A stretch of DNA of 64,000 nt, taken from positions 2,728,001 through 2,792,000 of the forward strand of contig NZ_CP135435.1 of assembly GCF_032341175.1 (NCBI RefSeq). Reading direction: 5' to 3'. The first letter of the stretch is position 1; each line of letters opens with the position of its first letter. The position numbers and the translations under genes were made by a program. The DNA comes from Bacillus sp. DTU_2020_1000418_1_SI_GHA_SEK_038. Its GTDB lineage: Bacteria; Bacillota; Bacilli; Bacillales; Cytobacillaceae. Under the pieces are notes generated by a model, which was not told the origin of the DNA, ran no database searches, and was given only the letters and a program-made list of their open reading frames with translations. Of this stretch, positions 35,611 to 44,882 are shown piece after piece.

Positions 35611-36066
35611 ATGTCGATCACAAAAAGTGTAACAGATATTTTAAATGGAACAATAGAGGCTGTTAAAGCAGTTGTTCCATTAGAGATTGTTGTAGAAAAG
35701 CCAGCTCTATTTACCCAGCCCTTCACTCAGCATTCCATTGGCGTCTTAATTGGAATGACAGGTGATGCAAGAGGCCGAATTATCATTGATGGCGATGAAT
35801 TGGTCTTTGGCAGGATAGGCGAAGCCATGTTTGGGATGGTGCTTGAAGGTGAAATGCTAGAATCCTTTGCTGGTGAGCTCGGTAATATGATCGCAGGAAG
35901 TATTTCAACCTTTGCCTCCCAAAGAGGAATTGAAATGGATATTACTCCCCCAACTGTTTTGGTCGGTCAAACAAAGGTTTATGGTTTCACTAAAGCCTTT
36001 CGCCTGCCAGTAACCATTCCAGATGCAGGAAGCCTGATGATTGTCTTAATGGTGGAAATCGGATAA
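35611..36066 (+). CDS. CheX-like phosphatase of the CheC/CheX family
   Basis: The 151-residue protein has a single CheC/CheX active-site motif, E89-x2-N92 in GELGNMIAGSI with a proline pair about 21 residues further (ITPPTV). CheX proteins dephosphorylate CheY-P. The rest matches the alpha/beta fold of the family, including GMTGDARGRIIID and a C-terminal dimer strand. GGGGGAAT precedes ATG at 35611; two upstream in-frame ATGs are inside that leader. There are no chemotaxis genes in the window, so a CheY-like partner must be elsewhere. Confidence 0.88.
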   Translation: MSITKSVTDILNGTIEAVKAVVPLEIVVEKPALFTQPFTQHSIGVLIGMTGDARGRIIIDGDELVFGRIGEAMFGMVLEGEMLESFAGELGNMIAGSISTFASQRGIEMDITPPTVLVGQTKVYGFTKAFRLPVTIPDAGSLMIVLMVEIG

Positions 36067-36098
36067 TAAGTACAGTGATATTAAAAGCTGATCTATAA

Positions 36099-36184
36099 GG
36101 TGCCTGACTCCACAATACTAGTAAGAATTAGAGCCAACTCAACTATTTTGACACTAGATATTGAATCGTGGTGCCTGGCACCAT
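36099..36184. repeat. GGTGCCTG-type intergenic repeat pair
   Basis: GGTGCCTGACTCCAC (36099) and GTGGTGCCTGGCACCAT (36168) share GGTGCCTG; the second is a near-perfect palindrome. They resemble short GTGCCTGAC-type intergenic repeats seen in Bacillaceae. No gene is visible between cheX and the zinc-ribbon gene. Confidence 0.4.
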
Positions 36185-36202
36185 TGCTCTAAGGACAGCG
36201 TA

Positions 36203-36334
36203 TTATTTTTTTGTAGGATCATCTTGCTTTTGGACCTCGATAATTATCTTTTTTCCTGCTAGTGCCCCACATACTTTGCAAGGCCCCTCTTGATGATAGA
36301 TAAGTCGGCAATGATCGCAATAATATTTTTCCAT
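36203..36334 (-). CDS. 43-residue zinc-ribbon protein
   Basis: The product has two CxxC knuckles, CDHC at residues 6-9 and CKVC at 19-22, spaced as in a short rubredoxin-like zinc ribbon, then a basic, charged tail ending DDPTKK. An AGGATGTG site lies about 10 nt before the ATG. Such ribbons bind zinc and usually contact nucleic acid or protein. Transcribed on its own after the xpt terminator; function unknown. Confidence 0.65.
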   Translation of the reverse strand: MEKYYCDHCRLIYHQEGPCKVCGALAGKKIIIEVQKQDDPTKK

Positions 36335-36435
36335 CGTTGAAGTTCACATCCTGTAAAATTCGGTTAGACCATTATATTTTCATAAATATGGATGTGTGAA
36401 AACAAAAATACGTGGTAAATTAGGGTAATCTAATA

Positions 36436-36463
36436 AACGAAAAAACCGCCCATCGGGTGGTTT
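36436..36463 (-). terminator. Intrinsic terminator of xpt
   Basis: AAACCACCC-GAT-GGGCGGTTT on the minus strand, followed by TTTTCG. Confidence 0.75.
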
Positions 36464-36520
36464 CTTCAATATAAAGCAAATTTTTTAAATCGATGTTATT
36501 TCATCGCTTAATTTTACAAC

Positions 36521-37325
<805 letters not shown>

Positions 37326-37362
37326 AGCTTATTCAATTAAATTATTATTTTGCAATAAAAGT

Positions 37363-37390
37363 ATTATAACATCTACTCATTGAAAATCAA
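37363..37390 (-). promoter_or_regulatory. SigA promoter of the xpt riboswitch transcript
   Basis: Minus strand: TTGATT, 16-bp spacer, TATAAT with a TG extension (TGTTATAAT). Confidence 0.75.
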
Positions 37391-37557
37391 CAAAAACAAT
37401 GCTGATAACACGAATTATTTAATGTTTTAAAGAATTAATGTTCGTGTTTAGACAACCCCGATCTTTAACAATAGTAAAGCTAGGATAAACTGCCCACTTA
37501 CATCCAAAACGGTTCTTAACCACCTTCACAATTTCTTCACATTTTCCCTCCCCCGAA
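37391..37557. other. Intergenic stretch between xpt and the oxidase promoter
   Basis: AT-rich, no coding frame or RNA motif visible. Confidence 0.4.
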
Positions 37558-37600
37558 TGTGATATACATCACTGATTTATCAACTTATCACTATTACCAT
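37558..37600 (+). promoter_or_regulatory. FNR/CRP-type class II promoter of the ba3 oxidase operon
   Basis: TGTGATATACATCACT (37558-37573) is a TGTGA-N6-TCACA type palindrome. A -10-like TACCAT at 37595-37600 falls where a class II start site (operator centred at -41.5) would place it. Confidence 0.7.
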
Positions 37601-37724
37601 AGTAACAAAGTAACGAATGAACAATTTGTGAACTCCGAAAAACCATCTAGATTCTCATAAATAGTGGAGTATTATGGAATTGTAATCATTTACTTTTTCC
37701 AAATTTCCGAAAGGAGTGAAGAAA

Positions 37725-37874
37725 ATGGCGAAACCAGAACTAAGCAGACAACCAGAAACCGAAATTGAAGATAGTTCCTCATTAAAGGGGACGTTAGCAT
37801 CCGTAATGATTTTAGGAGTAATCCTCATCGTCACTTGGGTTAGCATTTATTCATTATTTTTAGATCGTTCTTAA
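37725..37874 (+). CDS. Cytochrome oxidase subunit IIa (small ba3-type subunit)
   Basis: The 49-residue protein has a charged N terminus and one transmembrane helix, LASVMILGVILIVTWVSIYS, matching the single-helix IIa subunit of ba3-type oxidases. It is the first gene of the oxidase operon, before subunits II and I. AAAGGAGTG precedes the ATG. In Thermus ba3 the IIa helix takes the place of one of the two helices of a standard subunit II. Confidence 0.82.
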   Translation: MAKPELSRQPETEIEDSSSLKGTLASVMILGVILIVTWVSIYSLFLDRS

Positions 37875-37897
37875 TAGTTGAAAGGGGAAAATAAGCC

Positions 37898-38374
37898 ATG
37901 CATATGCATAAGTTTGAAAAAATTTGGCTAATTTTTGGTGTAGGATCGCTGCTTGTATTTTTAACCGTTATCGGAGTTAGCGCTTTCTATCTTGGAAATC
38001 AGCCGCCAAGCTGTCTAGCAGTCATAGATCCAGAGAAAGTTGATACAACTGCTCCATTTGATGAACCTGGTCTTAAAAAGGTTGAAGGGAAGGAATGGGA
38101 TTACGAATTAGTATTTGTTGCATCTGCCTTCCATTATGAGCCAGGTGAGGTTCAAATTCCTAAAGGCGCAAAAGTAAAAGTTATAGCTACAACAAAGGAT
38201 GTAATTCACGGTTTTGAGGTAGCCGGTACAAACGTAAATATGATGCTAGAGCCAGGCTACATAAGTGAAAACGTTTATAATTTTAATAAAGCTGGTGAAT
38301 TTTTAGTCCTATGTAATGAATATTGCGGGGTTGGTCACCACATGATGACTTCGAAAATTGAGGTGGTTGAATAA
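37898..38374 (+). CDS. cbaB: ba3-type cytochrome c oxidase subunit II (CuA)
   Basis: The 158-residue protein has a single N-terminal transmembrane helix and a cupredoxin domain facing outside. CuA ligands are H104 (VIHGFEV) and the block C139-E141-C143-H147-M150 (CNEYCGVGHHMM). It receives electrons from cytochrome c and passes them to subunit I. The length is that of a ba3-type subunit II, shorter than aa3-type. The stop codon overlaps the subunit I start by one base (TAATG). Confidence 0.95.
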   Translation: MHMHKFEKIWLIFGVGSLLVFLTVIGVSAFYLGNQPPSCLAVIDPEKVDTTAPFDEPGLKKVEGKEWDYELVFVASAFHYEPGEVQIPKGAKVKVIATTKDVIHGFEVAGTNVNMMLEPGYISENVYNFNKAGEFLVLCNEYCGVGHHMMTSKIEVVE

Positions 38375-40095
38375 TGCTTACACAAGAAGCAACTGCAAAA
38401 ACTGACCGCCGTGACGGCAAATTGGTAAAATCAAATATTACGCTGAAACAGCAAGAAAATACAAAAGTTGACCGCCGTGATGGTAAATTAGCAATGGCCC
38501 ACTTTTATGTGGCATTTATTGCTTTAGCAATTGGCGGGCTTGCAGGATTATTGCAAGTATTAGTCCGTTCTGGGAAATTTGTTTTGCCAGCTGGCATCGG
38601 ATATTACCAAATACTAACTGTACATGGCGTTGTTTTAGGTCTTGTTCTAACTATTTTCTTTATTATTGGATTTATGGTTTCTTCAGTGAGCAAAACTTCT
38701 GGAACATTTACTAGTCGCCAGCGTACACTTGGCTGGATCGGTTATTGGTCAAAGACAATTGGTACAGTTATGGCTGCAGTAATGATTTTATTAAATGAAG
38801 CAACAGTATTATTTACTTTTTACGCACCTCTTCAAGCACACTTTCTATTTTACTTAGGCTTAACATTGGTCATTGTCGGAACGTGGTTTGATAGTGCTAT
38901 GATTTACATGAAATATGGCGAATGGAAAAAAGCAAATCCTGGGCAGCCAAGCCCGCTTCTCACCTTCATGTCTGTCATCACATTTATCATGTGGGATGTT
39001 GCTACAATTGGTGTAGCGGTAATGGTATTATTCCAATTATTACCTTGGTCTCTTGGCCTTGTTGATACAATAAACATAGGTGTTAGCCGTACATTATTCT
39101 GGTATTTCGGACACCCGCTTGTATACTTCTGGTTATTACCTGCTTATATGGCTTGGTATGTTATTATCCCGAAAATTATTGGCGGAAAAATTTTCTCTGA
39201 CTCATTAGCACGGATGTCATTTGTTCTATTATTATTATTCTCTATCCCAGTTGGTTTCCACCATCAGTTGTTGGAGCCAGGAATTGATCCAGCTTGGAAA
39301 TTCTTACAGGTTGTATTAACATTCCTTGTTGTTATTCCATCGATGATGACAGCTTTCTCTCTATTTGCTACTTTCGAAAGCTTCGGACGTTCAAAAGGTG
39401 CAAAAGGACTATTTGGCTGGTTTAAGAAGCTTCCATGGGGAGATGCACGATTTACGATTCCATTTATCGGTATGCTATCATTTATCCCTGGCGGAGCTGG
39501 CGGTATTGTTAACGCTTCTCACCAAATGAACCAAGTTGTTCACAATACAATTTGGGTTACAGGTCACTTCCATTTAACAGCTGCTACTGCAGTTATGCTT
39601 ACATTCTTCGGCATTTCTTTCTGGTTAATTCCACACTTAACTGGCAGAGTATTCACGAAGAAAATGAATAAATTAGCAATGATTCAAGGGATAATTTGGA
39701 CGATTGGGATGACATTTATGTCTGGAGCTATGCATGCCGCTGGACTGCTTGGTGCACCACGCCGCTCAGCCTACTCTGAATACGGTGGCGCTCCACAAGC
39801 ATTAGAATGGATTCCATATCAGATTGCACAAGCAGTTGGCGGATCTATCCTATTCATTGGTATTATTCTTATGCTTTACATTTTTGTTAATCTTGCATTC
39901 TTCGCTCCTAAAGGAGATCAGGAATTCCCTGTTGGCGAAGTAGCAGATGAGGCAGAAAAGACTCCAATGGTTTTCGACAACTGGAAATTATGGGTTGGTA
40001 TTACAGCTGCATTGATTCTTTTCGCTTATACACTACCACTCATTGATTTAATCCAAAATGCGCCTCCGGGAGCTAAAGGATTTAAATTATGGTAA
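38374..40095 (+). CDS. cbaA: ba3-type cytochrome c oxidase subunit I
   Basis: The 573-residue heme-copper oxidase core subunit of the B (ba3) family has the low-spin heme histidine in TVHGVVLGL, the CuB motif WYFGHPLVYFW with the His-Tyr pair, the CuB histidines in GFHHQLLEPG and the heme a3/b ligands in VTGHFHLT. It reduces oxygen to water and pumps protons, usually with high oxygen affinity. The cytoplasmic N terminus contains a duplicated DRRDGKL block at about 11-17 and 34-40. FNR-type control of the operon fits use at low oxygen. Confidence 0.96.
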   Translation: MLTQEATAKTDRRDGKLVKSNITLKQQENTKVDRRDGKLAMAHFYVAFIALAIGGLAGLLQVLVRSGKFVLPAGIGYYQILTVHGVVLGLVLTIFFIIGFMVSSVSKTSGTFTSRQRTLGWIGYWSKTIGTVMAAVMILLNEATVLFTFYAPLQAHFLFYLGLTLVIVGTWFDSAMIYMKYGEWKKANPGQPSPLLTFMSVITFIMWDVATIGVAVMVLFQLLPWSLGLVDTINIGVSRTLFWYFGHPLVYFWLLPAYMAWYVIIPKIIGGKIFSDSLARMSFVLLLLFSIPVGFHHQLLEPGIDPAWKFLQVVLTFLVVIPSMMTAFSLFATFESFGRSKGAKGLFGWFKKLPWGDARFTIPFIGMLSFIPGGAGGIVNASHQMNQVVHNTIWVTGHFHLTAATAVMLTFFGISFWLIPHLTGRVFTKKMNKLAMIQGIIWTIGMTFMSGAMHAAGLLGAPRRSAYSEYGGAPQALEWIPYQIAQAVGGSILFIGIILMLYIFVNLAFFAPKGDQEFPVGEVADEAEKTPMVFDNWKLWVGITAALILFAYTLPLIDLIQNAPPGAKGFKLW

Positions 40096-40112
40096 TTTAC
40101 TGATATATAATA

Positions 40113-40145
40113 AAGCACTCCGAAAATCGGAGTGCTTATTTTTAT
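40113..40145. terminator. Bidirectional terminator after the oxidase operon
   Basis: AAGCACTCCGA-AAA-TCGGAGTGCTT followed by ATTTTT; it also lies at the end of the convergent transporter gene. Confidence 0.9.
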
Positions 40146-41053
40146 GAAATCTTCTGCTCCAACGGCTTTGCTCCCCTTTTACGGAAGGTTACATTCACGA
40201 TAATAACAGAGCAAAGAATTAGGATAGCTCCTGCAATTTGGATAAGACCCAACCTCTCTCCGTAAAGCATAACACCTAATAAAGTTGCAACTACTGGTTC
40301 TACGGTCGCAATAACTGACGCCTTACTCCCCTCTGTCTTCTCAAGACCCCATGTGTAAATGAAATACGCTAATACGGATGGAATAAACCCTAAGCCAATA
40401 CTATATAAAAGGACATAAGGATCCATTAATAAATCAAGCCTGTTCCATAGTTGGGTAATTGGCAATAAGAAAAGGGAAGCAAGTATAAAAGTATATAGCG
40501 TAACGGTAAATGGCTGATATTTTCTTAAAGCAAATTTTCCAAATATCGTATACAATGCGTACCCAAGTCCAGATCCTAAACCAGTTAATATGCCAATAAA
40601 GGTAATCTTACTTGCTCCTGCTGAAACCCCCGCTATTAAAATACACCCAATGATGGTACCAATAACAGCGAGTATTTTATTTAGATTTAAGCTTTCCTTT
40701 AAAAATAAAAAGGATAAAATCGTGACAAACGCTGGAGATGTATATAATAGTATGACAGCAATTGAAATATTCATCTGACTGATCGTTGTAAAATAACAAA
40801 AATTAAAAAATACGACACTTAAAATACCTGTGCCAATAAACAGCCTTACATCCTTCTTTTCTTTTAACTTCATTTCGTTTCGATACTTAAATACACCAAT
40901 TAATAGTAAGAATAGGGCTGCATAAATGACTCTAATTGCAACAATTTCCATAGGTGCAAACCCAAAATCCGCTAAACCTTTAACGAAGATTGCAATAATT
41001 CCCCAGAGACTGGCTCCCGCTGCAATCATGAAATAAGGTAGAAGCCTCTTCAT
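40142..41053 (-). CDS. EamA/DMT family transporter
   Basis: The 303-residue protein has ten predicted helices arranged as two EamA repeats, the first starting GASLWGIIAIFVKGLADFG and the second GLGSGLGYALYTIFGKFA. The drug/metabolite transporter family exports small molecules such as amino acids and purines. The substrate here cannot be told. The C terminus is basic and cytoplasmic. It converges with the oxidase operon and shares its terminator, without sign of a functional link. Confidence 0.9.
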   Translation of the reverse strand: MKRLLPYFMIAAGASLWGIIAIFVKGLADFGFAPMEIVAIRVIYAALFLLLIGVFKYRNEMKLKEKKDVRLFIGTGILSVVFFNFCYFTTISQMNISIAVILLYTSPAFVTILSFLFLKESLNLNKILAVIGTIIGCILIAGVSAGASKITFIGILTGLGSGLGYALYTIFGKFALRKYQPFTVTLYTFILASLFLLPITQLWNRLDLLMDPYVLLYSIGLGFIPSVLAYFIYTWGLEKTEGSKASVIATVEPVVATLLGVMLYGERLGLIQIAGAILILCSVIIVNVTFRKRGAKPLEQKIS

Positions 41054-41105
41054 TATATTCTCTCCTTAAGGGAAGGGAATGACTATCGTCATCCCCTACG
41101 TCAAC

Positions 41106-42617
41106 CTAGTTTAATTTATAAACGTTGTTGTACTTTTCATCTAAATAGCTTATTAAATGCTGGGCATTTAACCCTTCACCTGTAGCATCTTTAAGAATTT
41201 CAAGCGGTTTTTTGAGCTTACCAAACTTGTGGACTTTCTCTGTGAACCACTCCTTAATCGGAAGCAGGTTTCCTTCTTCTAATAGCTGGTCAAAATGTGG
41301 CAGGTCTTTCAGCATCGCGTTCTTTAACTGAGCAGCGTACATATACCCTAGAGCGTAAGACGGAAAGTATCCAAACATCCCCCCTGACCAATGGACATCT
41401 TGAAGGACACCATTACCATCATGATCAGGTCTTACACCTAAATATTCTTCATACTTATCATTCCAGACTTTCGGTAGATCTTTAACTTGAATTTCATCAT
41501 TAAATAACCCTTTTTCAATTTCATATCGGATAATGACATGCAATGGATAGGTTAACTCATCTGCTTCAATACGAATAAGTGATGGCTTTGATTCATTAAT
41601 GGCTAAATAGAAATCATTCAGCTTAACCTCATCAAATTGCCCTGTCGAATATTTCTTTAATAAATCAAAATTCTTTTTCCAAAAGGATGGATGCCGCCCG
41701 ACAAAATTCTCATAAAAAAGTGACTGGGATTCATGAATACCCATTGACGTGCCATCACATAATGGAGTACCGATCAATTCCTGTGAAATGTTTTGTTCAT
41801 ATAACGCATGACCACCCTCATGAATCGTACCGAACACAGCCGTCCGGAAATCATTTTCATCATATTTAGTAGTTACGCGCACATCACCAGGATTTAATCC
41901 TGTTGCGAAAGGATGAACAGTTTCATCAAGTCTGCCCGCATTAAAGTTATAGCCCATTTGCTCTAATATGTCCAAACTAAATCGACGCTGATTCTCCTTA
42001 GGGAAGTACTCATATAAAAATTCAGTATGTGGTTTAATGGAAGAGTCATTAATTTTTTGTACAAGTGGAACGATTTTTTCTCTTAATTCTCCAAAAACTT
42101 GATCTAATACTTCAACTGTTATTCCAGGCTCATACATATCAAGCAAAGTATTATATTTATTTCCTTCATAGCCCCAGTAATTGATAAAGCGCTTTGTCAC
42201 TGCAACAAGCTTCTCTAAGTATGGCTCAAACATCCCAAAATCTGATTTCGCCTTTGCCTCTTCCCAAATACCTTCTGCCTTTGCTTGAAGAATAACAAAT
42301 TCCTTGTACTCAGAAGCAGGAATCTTTTTATTACGGTCATATTCCTTTTTACATTGGGCCAATGTCTCCTTCATTATGTCCGATAATCTATTTTCTCCTG
42401 ATAATTTTTCTATGTATGCAGCCATCTCTTCGGAGGTAGACATATTAAAAACATCCGAAGATAGCATTCCAATCACTTCTGATCGCTGCTCAACCCCTTG
42501 TTTTGGTGCCCCAGTTCGCAAATCCCAATAAATTAATGACAATGCTTCATTATAGGCTTCTATTTTCTTTACATAATCTAAGAAGTCTTTCTCTACCTGC
42601 TGTAATACCTCCATCAT
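41106..42617 (-). CDS. ypwA: Thermostable carboxypeptidase 1, Taq type (M32)
   Basis: The 503-residue zinc metallocarboxypeptidase has HEGGHALYEQN (HExxH near 260-270) with the distal glutamate in GIHESQSLFYENFVG. These are the M32 hallmarks, and the length matches B. subtilis YpwA (501). It removes C-terminal residues, acting on peptides with a limited length because the active site lies in a long groove. GGGGGGACTG precedes a double ATG. Its position upstream of ypvA follows B. subtilis order, though about 4 kb has been inserted here. Confidence 0.95.
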   Translation of the reverse strand: MMEVLQQVEKDFLDYVKKIEAYNEALSLIYWDLRTGAPKQGVEQRSEVIGMLSSDVFNMSTSEEMAAYIEKLSGENRLSDIMKETLAQCKKEYDRNKKIPASEYKEFVILQAKAEGIWEEAKAKSDFGMFEPYLEKLVAVTKRFINYWGYEGNKYNTLLDMYEPGITVEVLDQVFGELREKIVPLVQKINDSSIKPHTEFLYEYFPKENQRRFSLDILEQMGYNFNAGRLDETVHPFATGLNPGDVRVTTKYDENDFRTAVFGTIHEGGHALYEQNISQELIGTPLCDGTSMGIHESQSLFYENFVGRHPSFWKKNFDLLKKYSTGQFDEVKLNDFYLAINESKPSLIRIEADELTYPLHVIIRYEIEKGLFNDEIQVKDLPKVWNDKYEEYLGVRPDHDGNGVLQDVHWSGGMFGYFPSYALGYMYAAQLKNAMLKDLPHFDQLLEEGNLLPIKEWFTEKVHKFGKLKKPLEILKDATGEGLNAQHLISYLDEKYNNVYKLN

Positions 42618-42699
42618 GACAGTCCCCCCTATTGTTTAAATACTCTTTCTATTTTAACACACTCCTCCAATAGAAAAGGATTGGATTTCTTTCTTTATG

Positions 42700-42731
42700 T
42701 AAAAAAAAGACAACAGCATCTACTGTTATCT
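42700..42731 (-). terminator. Intrinsic terminator of the DUF2249 gene
   Basis: AGATAACAG-TAGATG-CTGTTGTCT on the minus strand, followed by seven to eight Ts. Confidence 0.75.
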
Positions 42732-42757
42732 CTTTAATCGGTGTTATTATTAAATGT

Positions 42758-42991
42758 TTATTTTTTTCCGATTGCCACTTTCCAAAGATCAGGTCCTTCT
42801 TCTAGATACTCCCATGTGAAATCATTTTCTCTTTCTATCATAAATTGATATTGCAGAGGTTTTGGATCGTGGTCATTGACAAGCAGCATAAACTCTCCAG
42901 ATTCTAAAGAATCAAATGCTCTAAAAATGGTCGGATGCTTCTCTCTCGGCGGAAAATCCGGTGCTATAACGGTTTGTGCAAACTCAATCAT
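42758..42991 (-). CDS. DUF2249 protein, monocistronic copy
   Basis: The 77-residue SirA/TusA-like fold protein has the DUF2249 pattern PREKHPTIFRAFDSLESGE and LLVNDHDPKPLQYQF. The NDHDP motif is well preserved. Proteins of this family occur beside hemerythrin/RIC-type or nitrogen oxide genes, and their molecular role is not established. TTAAGGAGGAG precedes the ATG. Its promoter region has an AGTGA-N6-TCACT palindrome at class II FNR spacing, and two more DUF2249 genes lie 2 kb away. Confidence 0.88.
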   Translation of the reverse strand: MIEFAQTVIAPDFPPREKHPTIFRAFDSLESGEFMLLVNDHDPKPLQYQFMIERENDFTWEYLEEGPDLWKVAIGKK

Positions 42992-43025
42992 TTTTTCTCC
43001 TCCTTAACTGTAATTACAAATGTAT

Positions 43026-43066
43026 TGTATAAAATAATCACTTGTACAATAGTGAGCATCGTCACT
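43026..43066 (-). promoter_or_regulatory. FNR/CRP-type class II promoter of the lone DUF2249 gene
   Basis: AGTGAGCATCGTCACT (43051-43066) is a perfect-arm palindrome. On the minus strand a -10 TATACA lies at 43031-43026, about 28 bp from the palindrome centre, consistent with a class II promoter. Confidence 0.65.
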
Positions 43067-43201
43067 GTGAAGAAAAGACTTTATTTTAACTAAAAGGAAT
43101 GATTCTATAAGACTTCATCTACTGATAGGTACATTAATCGTTTTCTTCTGGAAAAACAGTTATAATAAAAAGACAGACTATAAATCATAGGAAGAGATAC
43201 T

Positions 43202-44359
43202 ATGAAACAATTTATTTTTATTATCGTTTTAATTTCTTTTATCGACATGTTTGCACAACTCCCTATTATGAGTCCCTTTGCCAAAGAACTAGGGGCTACA
43301 CCTGCATTAATTGGATTAGCTGTTGGTATGTATTCCTTTACGAATATGTTCGGCAATATTCTCGCTGGGTATTGGATTGATAAACATGGCTCTAAGAAAG
43401 TATTACTGGCTGGTTTTTTTCTTACAGGTTTAATTATTCTCCTATATACAGTTGTTTTTACACCATGGCAATTAATAGCAGTAAGATTCCTCCATGGGTT
43501 ATTCAGCGGCTTTCTTGTACCTGCAGCCTTTACCGTTATTGCGAATCGAGGAAAAGAAGGCAAACAAGGAAAGTCAATGGCTGTTTCAGGGGTGGCAGTT
43601 GGCATATCTGCCATAATCGGTCCAGCCTTTGGCGGAATTATCGCTTCTAAATATGGAGTGAATTGGGTGTTCATTTCTATAGCAATTGTTATGCTTGTCA
43701 TTTTTATATTGTCAGCCTTTGTTATTCCTGATACAACAAAACAAATAACAAGGAAAATTGAACCTCCCGTTAAAACACTTGTAGCATTATTAAAAAATCC
43801 TATGCTTTCAATTAGTTTTAGCGGTGCGTTTTCCTTAATGTTTGCCCAAGGTGTACTAGCCTACATGCTGCCTTTGCAGGTGGACTCACTGCAATTTGGG
43901 ACTCAATATAGTGGAATTCTTCTTAGTACATTTGGGATAACAGCGATAATAATTTTTGCCTTACCAACAAATCGATTATTTGACCGCTATCAACACCAAA
44001 ATACAATGATGGCTGGGATGAGTGTTATTGGGATCGCACTTATTTTCCTAAGCATGTCCACAACATTGTCATTCTTATTTATTTGTATGGTTATTTACGG
44101 GACTGGTTTCGCATTTCTCTTTCCATCTATCTCTGCAATGCTTGTAAAGCATACTGATCTAGAAACCAGAGGAAAAGCCTTCGGGTTATTTTACGCCTTT
44201 TTCTCATTAGGTGTTGTCATCGGCTCCTCCTTAACTGGAATTTTAGCCGTATCGTTTGCAACAGGTTTTTCTATTGCAGCTTGTATTTTATTTGCAAATA
44301 CTTTGTGGACATTCCTTTATTTCAGAAGCAAAGCTGGAGTTACAGAAAGTATGGAGTGA
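43202..44359 (+). CDS. MFS transporter
   Basis: The 385-residue protein has twelve predicted transmembrane helices and the major facilitator pattern GYWIDKHGSKKVLL (motif A, about 58-71), plus a weaker repeat NRLFDRYQHQNTM after helix 8. It lies between two DUF2249 loci. Drug or small-metabolite export is the usual role of this subgroup; no substrate can be assigned. A zinc-ribbon gene follows 6 nt after its stop. Confidence 0.9.
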   Translation: MKQFIFIIVLISFIDMFAQLPIMSPFAKELGATPALIGLAVGMYSFTNMFGNILAGYWIDKHGSKKVLLAGFFLTGLIILLYTVVFTPWQLIAVRFLHGLFSGFLVPAAFTVIANRGKEGKQGKSMAVSGVAVGISAIIGPAFGGIIASKYGVNWVFISIAIVMLVIFILSAFVIPDTTKQITRKIEPPVKTLVALLKNPMLSISFSGAFSLMFAQGVLAYMLPLQVDSLQFGTQYSGILLSTFGITAIIIFALPTNRLFDRYQHQNTMMAGMSVIGIALIFLSMSTTLSFLFICMVIYGTGFAFLFPSISAMLVKHTDLETRGKAFGLFYAFFSLGVVIGSSLTGILAVSFATGFSIAACILFANTLWTFLYFRSKAGVTESME

Positions 44360-44365
44360 ACTAAG

Positions 44366-44506
44366 ATGAATGAATATGTGAGTAAATGTGCCGATTGTGG
44401 AAAGAAGCTATATTGTTTAGATGGTTTTTTCAATGGTGTTCTTACAGAAAATAATGAAACTTTATGTTTAGATTGTGCAGATAATAAGAAGATATCCGAA
44501 GATTGA
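44366..44506 (+). CDS. 46-residue CxxC zinc-binding protein
   Basis: The product has CADC (8-11) and CLDC (34-37), two CxxC pairs about 22 residues apart, as in a small zinc ribbon, ending with an acidic tail. GGAGTG in the end of the MFS gene serves as binding site 8 nt before the ATG, so it is probably cotranscribed with that gene. Function unknown. Confidence 0.7.
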   Translation: MNEYVSKCADCGKKLYCLDGFFNGVLTENNETLCLDCADNKKISED

Positions 44507-44535
44507 ACACGGATTTCTTCTTTTTTCTTTTTAAT

Positions 44536-44607
44536 TGAGAATGATAATCATAAATTTAGTATTCTATGATTCATGTCACTTAAGAGAAGAATTTCTGGTG
44601 ATACACT
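44536..44607 (+). promoter_or_regulatory. Promoter of the DUF2249-membrane-MIP18 operon, with Fur-like and FNR-like sites
   Basis: TATGATTCATGTCACT (44565-44580) has one mismatch to TGTGA-N6-TCACT. A TACACT -10 at 44602-44607 is at exact class II distance. TGAGAATGATAATCA (44536-44550) resembles a Fur/PerR-type box upstream. Confidence 0.6.
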
Positions 44608-44643
44608 ATGTATAAAGAATAAAGAATATGAGGTGGCTAGAAG

Positions 44644-44877
44644 ATGGAAAATAAGACGGTTGAATTAGATGTAAGAGAAGATATTAAAAATAAACTTGAG
44701 CCTTTTCAAAAAATTATGCAGGCTGTAAAAGAACTAAGTACTGGAGATGTATTTATCCTTCATGCTCCCTTTAAACCTGCTCCCCTATTCCCTATTTTAA
44801 AAGGAAAAGGCTTTGAATATGAGGCAGAAGAGATTGAGAAGAAACATTGGAAGATCACATTTACAAAGAGGAGCTGA
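44644..44877 (+). CDS. DUF2249 protein, first operon copy
   Basis: The 77-residue protein follows the DUF2249 pattern: VELDVREDIKNKLEPFQKIM, then LSTGDVFILHAPFKPAPLFPIL. In place of NDHDP it has HAPFKP, as in the other DUF2249 subgroup. ATGAGGTGGCTAG precedes the ATG. It is the first gene of a four-gene operon, with the next DUF2249 start 5 nt after its stop, so the two small proteins may act together. Confidence 0.88.
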   Translation: MENKTVELDVREDIKNKLEPFQKIMQAVKELSTGDVFILHAPFKPAPLFPILKGKGFEYEAEEIEKKHWKITFTKRS

Positions 44878-44882
44878 TCATC

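Noticed and set aside
36099-36184. Insertion sequence or MITE at the GGTGCCTG repeats
   Set aside because: There are only two short related words, no transposase and no target-site duplication.
43105-43701. 198-codon minus-strand frame opposite the MFS gene
   Set aside because: It is the reverse of a membrane-helix-coding sequence, has odd composition and no binding site; the plus-strand transporter explains the region.
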